Of a stretch of 20,242 nt of DNA, positions 1 through 7,858 are shown piece after piece. A program made the position numbers and the translations under genes. The notes under the pieces are model-generated. The model searched no databases. It was not told the origin of the DNA and saw only the letters and a list, made by a program, of their open reading frames with translations. The DNA is from Sergeia podlipaevii (lineage: Eukaryota; Euglenozoa; Kinetoplastea; Trypanosomatida; Trypanosomatidae). Every line of letters begins with the position of its first letter. The stretch's first letter is position 1. The DNA lies in assembly GCA_030849805.1 (NCBI GenBank), contig JASANZ010001864.1:1-20242 (forward strand), written 5' to 3'.

Positions 1-86
1 TTGGGCCTGCGGTATAGATAGGTCCCATATTCACACGGCTATTCATCCCCACCTCATAAAAAGCATACAGATATCATTGTACTTAA

Positions 87-107
87 ATATATATATATAT
101 ATATATT
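87..107. repeat. TA dinucleotide microsatellite
   Basis: About ten uninterrupted AT units in spacer DNA. Similar TA runs occur at 3439, 3765, 14453 and 17677. Confidence 0.9.
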
Positions 108-438
108 AACGCCATTTAACATATGTCGTACCGCACTGAGAGTATGCACACATATACAAAAAACACACAATTTTTTTTTTTCACACTCCGTTTCTTTCTC
201 TCTTTCTCAAGCACGTACGCAAACACAATGGAATCCTATTATCTCAGACCACGAAGTGCAGTAATACCAATATTGGCACCTCTGGCAAAATACATGTATA
301 CATATGCACGTGAGTATCTTCCAAGCTCACAAAAATAAAAATAAAAAATCTCGTTTCCGTCTAGTTGCGTTCGATCTTAGTTTCTCTACTGTGCCTTGTA
401 CTATTGCTTATAATTGTGTCTATACTCCAATCAGGCGT

Positions 439-470
439 AAAATAATAATAATAATAATAGTAATAATAAT
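439..470. repeat. AAT trinucleotide microsatellite
   Basis: About ten AAT units with one interruption (AGT). Similar AAT/ATT runs lie at 4154-4180, 4955-4982 and 14077-14103, all outside genes. Confidence 0.9.
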
Positions 471-639
471 TTTTTTCTAAAAAAGTTATCATTTTATCTA
501 TCAAAAAAAATCAGAAAAATGCACACCACCAAGCAACATCAATAATAGCAACAATATATATATTCAGGTGAGTACTAGTCTTACTTTAAAAAATAAAGAA
601 TGTTTTTCTCACACGCACGCCATTCATACCAGTACTCCT

Positions 640-685
640 CAGTTGTTTGTTTCCTTCTCTCTCTCTCTCTCTTCTTCCCTTTCAG
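640..685 (-). promoter_or_regulatory. Purine-rich tract at the start of the 3' UTR of the 798-residue gene
   Basis: On the minus (mRNA) strand this is a GA-rich tract beginning about 20 bases after the stop codon. On the plus strand it is a CT tract ending in TTTCAG, which resembles a 3' splice acceptor pointing into the gene in antisense. Comparable tracts follow the polymerase and EDC4-like genes. A regulatory role is inferred only. Confidence 0.35.
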
Positions 686-707
686 TCATTGTAGCGGCCC
701 TAAGAAA

Positions 708-3104
708 CTACGTGGAGGGAAAAAAAAAGATTGAAGAGAAACGCACATCAGAGACATACGAGGGTGTAGAAGACTGAGTGTATCGCATCTGGCTCTCGGA
801 GGCTCTACGGGAAAGAGACAAGGGCGGTGTTGGAAGTTGCACAGAGGGAGACCGGCCACGGCTCATGACCGTATCTACATCCCATTTCTTCATTGTGTCG
901 CTCTCAATACTCTGCTCTCTGGTAGTGTCGTTGACTGTTGCTAACACAGCTTCCTCCATGACATCGGGAAGTATGCGTAGCTCCACGAAGCCACCACGAC
1001 GACTGCTACCGATCACAGACACGCGGCGCCTCAGCCAGAGGTCGGTGCGCACGATTAACAACGTGGTGTCGTAAAACACAGGTGGTGCGGAGTCCTCCGT
1101 GGATGGAGAGCTCGCTTCGTCTTGCTGTTGTTGTGGCAATACAGGAGACCCGGCAGAGGTTGCGGTCAACGGCGGAGTCGTGAGGGCGGTGGTGGTCGAG
1201 ACACGAGAAAACGATCGAACCCGCGCGACCGATGTGGAAGGCGACGAGGTCCACGATGGCGACGACCCAGCTGCTGCTGCTGCTGTATTGACCGGGCTGC
1301 CGCTGCTGAGGTTGACACCGCCGACAAGGAGGCGAATACGTGCGAGTGAGTGCGTGGCGGACCACCACACAATGCGCTTGATCTCCTCAGGGACCTCGTA
1401 ATGCGTAAAGTGCTGGATAGAGAAGGCAATCGCTGGCATTCGCGGAACGCACGCCTCTGTCGATCGCAATGTTGGCAACGGTGACGCTGCTGCCGCAACA
1501 ACACTTTCAGTTTTCACTAGGGACAACAACTCATCTCGTGGCATCCACACTGACGGCGGTAATTCCTCCTGTGGCAGTGTCTTTGCGGCTCTGTGTGCTG
1601 CGTTGTTGTGCGCCAAAGACGATGACCGTTGCCGTCTCGTCATTTCCTCGTCCTGTGAAGAGCAAGGGAAGAGAGAGTCGCTGTCGTTGAGCTCTTCAAT
1701 CACCTTTGCAGTGAGCTTTGCGTCCTCCTTGTCATAAGAGCTCATGTTATTTTGCAGCGCACCAACTGTGAATCCCGATACGGCGCCTGTCTTGGCTGTG
1801 TTGCTGACAGCCATGCTGTTTTTCTTCTTAAGAGTTTTGGCTATTTCCGTAAAGTTTGTTGTTGTTGTTGTTGTGGCGAAAGTAGTGCTTGTAAGGGTAG
1901 CCTTGTTGGCCGTACATGTCGCCTGCTTCGCAGGATTCTTAAAACCGACTGCAACGATAGCAGTCGATACAGCGGCGGCGTGTGTTCCGCGAGCGTGGGC
2001 TCTGTTCTTTGGCGCTAAGAACAACGCACAGTACGTTTCATGTGCCCGCATCTGCTCCGCCGCATAACGCCAGTTCTGCTCTTCAAGGAAGTATCGCACC
2101 ACTCGGGAGAGTCGCACAAACTCCTCCGTAATAGGCGACGACACGGAACCCACGGCGGCGCAGCTCATGTAAGTGGTCACTGGCATCCACAACGCATCCC
2201 GCTCAAGCGAGCGACGACGTTCATAGATACGTTGCTTGTAGTACCCCGCGGCATTGCGAGGGTGGCGCGAAAGCATTTTCAGTTCATTCGTCGTCAGTGG
2301 CGGCTCCGGTTGTGGTCCGCACTCCCTTTCTTCACACACGGAGGTATCGCGATGAAGCGAGCTGTACATGGCGTCTCGGATAATGCTCAGTGTGCGCATA
2401 CACAACTCTTCCGCACCTGCGCGGTTTTGGCGTGCCATACTCCCAGTACCCTCTTCTGTAGATCGACGCATAAGGCTTTCCCCATAGACAGTGCAACTCG
2501 CGTCCTCGTCGTCCCCCTCCCCTCTCACAACGTTAAGCACGTCGGCCACAGTTTCTTCAGACTGAGAGGATGGATCGTTTTCTTGTATTCTTGAGACCTC
2601 ACCACTGTTCGCAGCCTCGCGTGAAACGGAGATGGCAGTCCGAGTAACGTTATTACTGCTGTCGCTGCATGTAGTGTTCGAGCATTCGGTTGCTTGATAC
2701 GTGGAGACCTCGCTCCCCGCCTCAGACAACATGAACAGCTCCATCGCCAGTCTTCCTCTTGGGGTGGAGTGGATAATAGGAGGTTCCTCAGACCGCTCCT
2801 CTACCCCTCCTTCAAATGTTTCTCGCACAATATCGTCTCTTCTCTGACAAAGCTTTTGAATAGGCTGGCGTAGTGGCTTCAAGGGCTTCTTTGTCTCCAC
2901 CTTGACTTTTTTGCTCATGTTCTCCTGTTTGACGGTAGTCAATGCCTTCCCTCTCGTGCCAGAAAGCAAGGAGGGAAAGGAAGAAGGAGAGGCAGCCTCG
3001 GAAACTGCACGACTACTCATGCTTGAGACAGTCTTGGTGGTGTCAGTGCGAATAGCAAAACCACAGTTAGGTGCATAAGTCTGCGTGGAAGTCCTTTTGC
3101 TCAT
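708..3104 (-). CDS. Protein of unknown function, with a possible CYTH-like fragment (798 aa)
   Basis: I do not recognise a named family over most of this protein. It is largely low complexity: rich in Ser, Thr, Ala and Arg, with a Thr run mid-protein and a short Gln run near the C-terminal third. The start is the ATG at 3104. The frame stays open to 3257, but that part is hydrophobic, low complexity and lies in a pyrimidine tract, and the first AG after the tract falls 9 bases before this ATG. A helical, charged region around the sequence YYKQRIYERRRSLERDALW may be structured. Near the C-terminus, F677-Y678-D679-T680, then W690-L691-R692-R693-R694 and V707-E708-L709-R710, resemble the YDT..WLRRR..ELK core of CYTH (thiamine triphosphatase-like) proteins. 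A possible first strand lies about residues 556-590, separated by a low-complexity insert. The ExExK signature is not intact, so enzymatic activity is doubtful. It is the last gene of the visible unit. The reading frame is credible; function is unknown. Confidence 0.8.
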   Translation of the reverse strand: MSKRTSTQTYAPNCGFAIRTDTTKTVSSMSSRAVSEAASPSSFPSLLSGTRGKALTTVKQENMSKKVKVETKKPLKPLRQPIQKLCQRRDDIVRETFEGGVEERSEEPPIIHSTPRGRLAMELFMLSEAGSEVSTYQATECSNTTCSDSSNNVTRTAISVSREAANSGEVSRIQENDPSSQSEETVADVLNVVRGEGDDEDASCTVYGESLMRRSTEEGTGSMARQNRAGAEELCMRTLSIIRDAMYSSLHRDTSVCEERECGPQPEPPLTTNELKMLSRHPRNAAGYYKQRIYERRRSLERDALWMPVTTYMSCAAVGSVSSPITEEFVRLSRVVRYFLEEQNWRYAAEQMRAHETYCALFLAPKNRAHARGTHAAAVSTAIVAVGFKNPAKQATCTANKATLTSTTFATTTTTTNFTEIAKTLKKKNSMAVSNTAKTGAVSGFTVGALQNNMSSYDKEDAKLTAKVIEELNDSDSLFPCSSQDEEMTRRQRSSSLAHNNAAHRAAKTLPQEELPPSVWMPRDELLSLVKTESVVAAAASPLPTLRSTEACVPRMPAIAFSIQHFTHYEVPEEIKRIVWWSATHSLARIRLLVGGVNLSSGSPVNTAAAAAGSSPSWTSSPSTSVARVRSFSRVSTTTALTTPPLTATSAGSPVLPQQQQDEASSPSTEDSAPPVFYDTTLLIVRTDLWLRRRVSVIGSSRRGGFVELRILPDVMEEAVLATVNDTTREQSIESDTMKKWDVDTVMSRGRSPSVQLPTPPLSLSRRASESQMRYTQSSTPSYVSDVRFSSIFFFPST

Positions 3105-3113
3105 AACGGTGAA

Positions 3114-3172
3114 CTTTATGAGAATGAAAGAAAAAAGAATAACAAAAAAAAGGAGAAAAAAAGAAGACAGAG
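3114..3172 (-). promoter_or_regulatory. Predicted trans-splice acceptor for the 798-residue gene
   Basis: Read on the minus strand, a long pyrimidine tract is followed by its first AG at 3115-3114. This would give a 9-base 5' UTR before the ATG at 3104. The arrangement matches trypanosomatid spliced-leader acceptor sites and rules out the upstream ATGs of the same frame. It is a prediction without transcript data. Confidence 0.55.
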
Positions 3173-3438
3173 GGAGATAAACAGGGAAACTGGTGGAAGG
3201 AAAACAAACAAAACAAACAAACAAACAGAGAGACACAGTAATGAGACAAACACACACAAACTGTCTGTCTCTCTGTCTCGTTCTTTTTGTTGTTTTCTTT
3301 CTCCTTCTTTCCTTCCTTCCTTCCTCTATCCCACCTGTATTTTCTTCCCTTTTCTATTGATGTTTGCTATATATGTAATGGAACAACTATGGTATATCTT
3401 GTGCTTCAATTAAAAGCTCAACTGCTTTTGCTGTACTG

Positions 3439-3484
3439 ATATATATATATATATATATATTACGATTTCTTTTTTTTTTTTTTT
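3439..3484. repeat. TA microsatellite followed by a poly-T run
   Basis: About eleven AT units (3439-3461), a short linker, then about fifteen T residues (3470-3484). As the minus strand is transcribed, the T-run would be poly-A in RNA. Confidence 0.9.
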
Positions 3485-3558
3485 GAGCGCGCCTATTTTT
3501 TCCCCCTTCTCAACACTCTTAGAGAGCCTCAGGCAGTAATAAAACCCAAGGCAAAGTG

Positions 3559-3577
3559 TTCGCTGAAGGACAGCGAA
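3559..3577. other. Perfect 7-bp hairpin with a 5-base loop
   Basis: TTCGCTG, loop AAGGA, then CAGCGAA, the exact reverse complement. It lies in an island of normal complexity inside the spacer. It could be an RNA stem-loop on either strand, and no family match is apparent. Confidence 0.6.
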
Positions 3578-4153
3578 GTCAGAGAAAAAAAAAAGCAGCA
3601 ATATCAGCAAACTGATACGGAGTCTTGAAAAAAATAAAAATAAAGAATCACTAACAATAATGAAACTAGCAAAGCAATAACAAGGAAATATTTGGGAGTA
3701 AAAAAACTGAAGGAGAATAAACTCCTCTCTATCTTTCTTCTTAACACACGTATGATTCTTTTAGTATATATATATATTTGGAAGGCGTAAATGCGGGGAT
3801 ATCTGTATTTGAAAGATAAACCAACAATGTCCACTAACCTACAAAAAAAAAATGAGAAAAAACTTGATATAGTACGACGACGCTACTTGATATCGCTGGT
3901 AATATTGTTAAGTTTTTCCTCCTTTCACAACACTACTGACTTGTCAAAAAAAAAAAAAAAAGATTTAAGAAAAGAGACGAAACAACAAATGCAAAAGCGT
4001 GCGATTTCCTGAACACCAACCGTACATAAAACTGTGTCTCTACCAGGAGCAAAAGTCTCTGAGCACATATAACATCTCCCTTCAATATATGCTTTCTGCA
4101 GTAGCTCACGAATTTTGTACGTTGAAAACCATGCCCACACAGAGAAAGCCAAA

Positions 4154-4197
4154 TGATAATAGTAATAATAATAATAATGATAAAAAAAAATAATAAA
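4154..4197. repeat. AAT microsatellite with an adjoining A-run
   Basis: AAT units with AGT and ATG interruptions, followed by A-rich sequence up to 4201. Confidence 0.85.
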
Positions 4198-4568
4198 AAA
4201 AACAATCTCGCCTCCATATCTACATTGCAAGATACCACCATTTGAAAAAAAAAAAAGGGACTACTCTGCAAATGCTACAAAGGGGAGGCACTCACTGACT
4301 CACAAACGCACAGAGCCACCTCTCCAGGCGGTGTAACGCTGCAGCAGTCCATGAGGTAGACAATGCACAGCTGACTAACCACCCGTGAGAAGAAAGGACA
4401 GTAGCAACAACAACAATAGTAACAGTAATGACAGTGACAGAAGTAGCCGTCGTAGTAGCGCGGAGGCACATCAGCAAGAGCGGAGGCGCTGCGTGACGCG
4501 GGGGGNATTGCGTTGTGTCATCATGCGTGCTGGCGCAACTCAAGCAGCGGCAAAGGGGGGAAATATAT

Positions 4569-4586
4569 GGAGAGAGAGAGAGAGAA
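4569..4586. repeat. GA dinucleotide microsatellite
   Basis: About eight GA units. On the transcribed minus strand this is a CT tract, which could act as a pyrimidine tract. Confidence 0.85.
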
Positions 4587-4954
4587 AGGGATGTGATGTG
4601 CTTTAAAAAGGATGTAGAATGGCTGTTGAGAAAAAGATTTTTAAAAATGGAGTATATATAGAAGGAAATGAATTCAATGATAGAATGATGAATGCTCTGT
4701 GAGGGCTAAGAATATATACACATATATGTATTGAATGAATGCGGGGAAGAAGAAGCACCTAGAGTAGGGGGACTGCGTTGCGTAGTGTACCGTTCCTGTT
4801 GTGGGTAGCGGCGAGTGAAGAAAAGTTGTACAGCACATTCTCCCGTTGTTGCTATTCTTTCTTTATTATTATCATTCTGTATTCGTATGGTATGAATAGC
4901 AACATTGTATACATTCCCAGTTGTTCGCTTCCCGTTGGGTACCTTTTTTTTGTC

Positions 4955-4982
4955 ATTATTATTATTATTATTATTATTATTA
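4955..4982. repeat. ATT trinucleotide microsatellite
   Basis: About nine ATT units on the plus strand, in spacer DNA. Confidence 0.9.
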
Positions 4983-5435
4983 CTTGTTCCGTTCTCACAT
5001 TTCCTTGCTTTTCTTTTGTATTTTATGTTATCGTTGCAAAAGCGATAATCGGGAAAAAAGTAATAATGATAAATAAATAAATAATAATAATAAATGCACC
5101 ACATATTATAGAAGTACTTTTCATCATATAGTACTGCGATCTAATGATGACCAGGAAAAAGAGTGCCGCTCTTTGTTGAAGACAGCGATAACAAAAAAGA
5201 AGAAAAATAGAAATAAACCAAAAATAACACCATTCTGCCCCCCCCTCCCCATTTCAATTTTTTTCCTTTTTTCTTTCTTTCGATACAAGCGCTCGCTGAC
5301 TTCCGAAAAGTGATTCATCATCATTTCCCGAGTGGGATTATAGTTGTTGTTGTTGTTTTGTTTCGAGTACAGACGCCCTCTTCTGCTGTAACTGTCTGTA
5401 TGGTGACGGTTGCAGCATCAGCAGTAGCAGCAGCA

Positions 5436-7127
5436 CTACGACGTATAGATGCTATCCAGACACGCCACTCCGGCCATGACGCCTCCATCCTCTTCACTCG
5501 CCGGCTTGGTGCGCACCACGTGTCCTCCGCATTGGTTACGCGCTGGTCCCTCCGCATAAGAATCAGCTGTGCCATCGGATACAATTGTGCCGAAGATACC
5601 CAGTTCAGAGCACACGTTCGGTATCACGTGTAGAGTTCCCTGACGGAACAGATAGCCCGTGCGCGTTGGATACGCGATCTTGCGCATTAAGATGTATTCC
5701 TTTCGAATACGGTGGTAAAGTGGATCAGACTCAGGTGTGTCACGTAGCACGGTGCGCATCTCCTCACCAGCAATAAGGTTACCACCCCCTTCAAGTTGTG
5801 GTTTAAGCACGAACTGCTCGGGGTGCTCGATCGCCATCTTGATCCATTCTTCTGGATCCTGACGCTGGTCACCTCCGGTGCCGCCAGGCACCACCCCCGC
5901 GTACTCCACCGCGTTCAGAGAGTACTGAGCCATGAAATGAGAAGCAAGCGTCCTTGCCTTCACTGCGTCACCGGCGAACGAGATCGGAGTCAGCACACCG
6001 TCCACATCGGTCATCATCTGCTGAAGTTTCTTAAAAGTCAAGAGATGATAGGGAAGACTAGGGCACTTGATCGCATTACAGCGCTCAAGATCCAATCGTG
6101 CCTGCCACGCTCCCTCGCTGGGGAAGTCCTGTGGCACATAGGCGCTGCGGAAGTACACGACACTCGCTACGTAGCGGTCCTCAATCACCGCAAAAGGTGA
6201 TGCAGTGGCTTCGGTCTCTCCTGGAGCCGACACCAACCGCATCACGCCTGGTGCGTGGAGTTGCGAGTGCGTGCGGCGGAGACAGAGAAGGCCATGCGAT
6301 GATAGCAGCTCAAAGATCAGCTTATATTGATCTCCCGTGTTCCGTTCGTTTTCCTGAATGACCACCAGCACAACTGATTTGAGGTGAACGCCGCCACTGG
6401 AGGTGGAGGTGTGGTGTGTGCAAAACTTGGCGAGAGGCACGCTCGCAGACCACGCTGCAGCGGCAGCGGCAATGCTAGCGGGAATGTCAGAACTGGAAGT
6501 GCTCACGGTAATCCCATGTGAGCCCGACTGCCGCGCCTGATCTGCCACGTCACCTTCCCCGTGCATGACGCGCTGGTACTGTTCAATATAGTCATGAAAG
6601 GTACCCACAAGAGGTGAGAGGCCTGCGAAGGAGCAGCTGACCGTGTTGATCTCCACATTTTTCCACTGATCTGCTGTTTCTTCCACTCTCTCATTGTCTC
6701 CGCCTTCGACGCCTCCTTGGGCACAAGAAGGAACAGAGCGCATGTAGTCACTGCGGAAGATCCCCAGCATGAGAGGCTGGTACACGGGTCCCGTGGCGCC
6801 TGCCACACCGGTTGGAGCGTGCATGTACACCTGCTGCATCATCGATACTAGTCGCCCAGTAAAGTCCTTGTCGCTCGCTGCAGTTTCCTTCAATGCACGG
6901 CTAAGAAATTGAAAGTCGCGCGCAGTGCGGTCGACTGCCTCGTTCCAGAGCAACTGGCGGCGCTTGAGCTCCGCAAGAGCTGCCGCGGACATGCGCAGTG
7001 GGGCCAGTGTGATGGCAGGGTGAGTGATATCATATGCTGGGGGACGGCGCATGACGAGCCCAAGCTCGAGGCACTTGGCGATGAGCTCTTCTTCGCTCGG
7101 AAACATAGCCTTTACTACTCCAGGCAT
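5436..7127 (-). CDS. Glutathione synthetase, eukaryote type (563 aa)
   Basis: Joins glycine to gamma-glutamylcysteine using ATP to make glutathione, the cytosolic precursor of trypanothione in trypanosomatids. The sequence aligns by eye with the eukaryotic GSS family along its length. The N-terminal half carries the conserved DFTGRL and RSDYM segments and an INTVSCSFAGL segment. Then come VVIQENERNTGDQ, VVYFRSAYVP and an ARLDLERCNAIKCP block. The ATP-grasp glycine-rich loop is at LKPQLEGGGN, with K442 and E446-G449. The C-terminus has ELGIFG, R539-T540-K541 and the DGGVMAGVA loop (547-555) that closes over the active site. It is about 90 residues longer than the human enzyme (474), from loop insertions and a longer N-terminus. 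The ATG at 7127 is chosen because the 22 residues upstream are translated repeat sequence (LLLFLF, IIII). It lies directly downstream of the POLIC-like gene. Identification is strong, and all key motifs appear intact. Confidence 0.95.
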   Translation of the reverse strand: MPGVVKAMFPSEEELIAKCLELGLVMRRPPAYDITHPAITLAPLRMSAAALAELKRRQLLWNEAVDRTARDFQFLSRALKETAASDKDFTGRLVSMMQQVYMHAPTGVAGATGPVYQPLMLGIFRSDYMRSVPSCAQGGVEGGDNERVEETADQWKNVEINTVSCSFAGLSPLVGTFHDYIEQYQRVMHGEGDVADQARQSGSHGITVSTSSSDIPASIAAAAAAWSASVPLAKFCTHHTSTSSGGVHLKSVVLVVIQENERNTGDQYKLIFELLSSHGLLCLRRTHSQLHAPGVMRLVSAPGETEATASPFAVIEDRYVASVVYFRSAYVPQDFPSEGAWQARLDLERCNAIKCPSLPYHLLTFKKLQQMMTDVDGVLTPISFAGDAVKARTLASHFMAQYSLNAVEYAGVVPGGTGGDQRQDPEEWIKMAIEHPEQFVLKPQLEGGGNLIAGEEMRTVLRDTPESDPLYHRIRKEYILMRKIAYPTRTGYLFRQGTLHVIPNVCSELGIFGTIVSDGTADSYAEGPARNQCGGHVVRTKPASEEDGGVMAGVACLDSIYTS

Positions 7128-7207
7128 GACTTTAAAGTCAATAATAATAATAAAAGTAATGAGAAAGAGAGCAAAAAGAAACAACAACAACAACTTGATG
7201 AGGAATG

Positions 7208-7240
7208 CTATCAGCGAGGTAAGACCAAAAAAAAAAAAAT
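7208..7240 (-). promoter_or_regulatory. Candidate trans-splice acceptor for glutathione synthetase
   Basis: On the minus strand a run of about 13 T residues is followed, after a short spacer, by its first AG at 7209-7208. This would give a 5' UTR of about 80 bases. A closer AG at 7131-7130 lies only 2 bases before the ATG and is less likely. Prediction only. Confidence 0.4.
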
Positions 7241-7365
7241 GTAAAAGAAGAAGAAGTAGAGTACAACAGCAAACTAAAGTAGCATGCAGAAAAAAAAATG
7301 CTTAGACAGCAACAATGAACAGAAAAGAGGGGATTGCGTACATGTATAGCACTCACCACAGTATA

Positions 7366-7387
7366 CTCTCTCTCTCTCTCTCTCTCT
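7366..7387. repeat. TC dinucleotide microsatellite
   Basis: About eleven TC units on the plus strand in spacer DNA. Confidence 0.9.
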
Positions 7388-7456
7388 GCCTTTTTCTCTA
7401 TTTTCATTCCTACTTCACATGTGCCACCAAACTCTATGGGGTTGTTCATTTATAAC

Positions 7457-7480
7457 AACACACACACACACACGCACACA
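7457..7480. repeat. CA dinucleotide microsatellite
   Basis: About twelve CA units with one CG interruption. Confidence 0.9.
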
Positions 7481-7682
7481 GCGCAACACAACATCGCATA
7501 GAATCAACAATATATGGAAACACAACAACAAGCAGTCACATAGCAAAACAAACAACCAATAATAACAAAGCGTAACCGATCTTCACACACCTACAGACAA
7601 ACACGCCGGTGGATTTCACATGCATACCCTCGCCTCCTCCCTCCTACTTTACTCACTTTCTAGCCAAGGAAGGACCCACTTG

Positions 7683-7850
7683 TCCATCACCGCAGCTCTC
7701 TCTCTCTCTCTCATACACACACACACACACACAACTTTTTCCTCTCTCCTGTTTGTTTCCGTATTTCTCTTCCTTTTGCTTCGCTAGTGTTTCACCCCCT
7801 CCCCCCTTTCCTCTTTTTTTTTTCTTTTTTCATTCCTCTTTCATTATTGT
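7683..7850 (-). promoter_or_regulatory. Purine-rich start of the POLIC-like 3' UTR, with CT and CA repeats
   Basis: On the plus strand this is pyrimidine-dominated, with a CT run (7695-7712), a CA run (7713-7733) and then C/T-rich sequence up to about 7850. The polymerase mRNA would therefore begin its 3' UTR with a long A/G-rich stretch. On the plus strand the tract leads to ATCATTTAG at the gene's end, resembling an antisense splice acceptor. Function is unknown. Confidence 0.35.
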
Positions 7851-7858
7851 GATTATTA

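Larger units (their letters stand above)
1..707. other. Gene-free spacer downstream of the 798-residue gene
   Basis: No supportable gene is visible. The stretch holds a TA run (87-107), a poly-T run near 171-181, an AAT run (439-470) and a CT tract (656-672). It should contain the 3' UTR and polyadenylation site of the minus-strand gene that ends at 708, and the upstream signals of whatever gene follows beyond the left edge. Short open frames here are built from simple sequence and look like chance. Confidence 0.7.
3105..5435. other. 2.3-kb spacer between the glutathione synthetase gene and the 798-residue gene
   Basis: No convincing coding region. Most is A/T simple sequence: TA runs (3439-3461, 3765-3777), poly-T (3470-3484), poly-A (3946-3961), ATA/ATT runs (4154-4180, 4955-4982), a GA run (4569-4586), an AAAT/AAT run near 5070-5094 and a C-run (5238-5250). 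Islands of ordinary complexity lie at about 3485-3600, 3985-4145, 4265-4560 and 5105-5435. The first holds a perfect hairpin (3559-3577). The third holds the only ambiguous base in the window (N at 4506). Small open frames here are mostly translated microsatellites. Confidence 0.65.
7128..7858. other. 0.73-kb spacer between the POLIC-like and glutathione synthetase genes
   Basis: No gene seen. It holds a TC run (7366-7387), a CA run (7457-7480), a CT run (7695-7712), a second CA run (7713-7733) and a pyrimidine-rich stretch up to the polymerase stop codon. It should contain the polymerase 3' UTR with its polyadenylation site and the splice acceptor of glutathione synthetase. Confidence 0.75.

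Noticed and set aside
2040..2594. 184-residue plus-strand frame opposite the 798-residue gene
   Set aside because: Antisense shadow with no motif. The minus-strand frame is far longer and has a matching splice acceptor.
3105..3257. N-terminal extension of the 798-residue protein resembling a signal anchor
   Set aside because: The hydrophobic stretch is translated pyrimidine tract and lies upstream of the predicted splice acceptor, so it should not be in the mRNA.
4706..5104. 132-residue minus-strand frame with an Asn run
   Set aside because: It consists mostly of a translated ATT/AAT microsatellite and flanking AT-rich spacer.
5143..5298. C/D snoRNA-like boxes (TGATGA and a later CTGA) on the plus strand
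   Set aside because: The box spacing is too long, there is no terminal stem, and the strand is opposite to the transcription unit.
7128..7193. Hydrophobic 22-residue N-terminus on glutathione synthetase
   Set aside because: It is translated repeat sequence (Leu, Phe and Ile runs) in front of a natural start, and the enzyme family is cytosolic.
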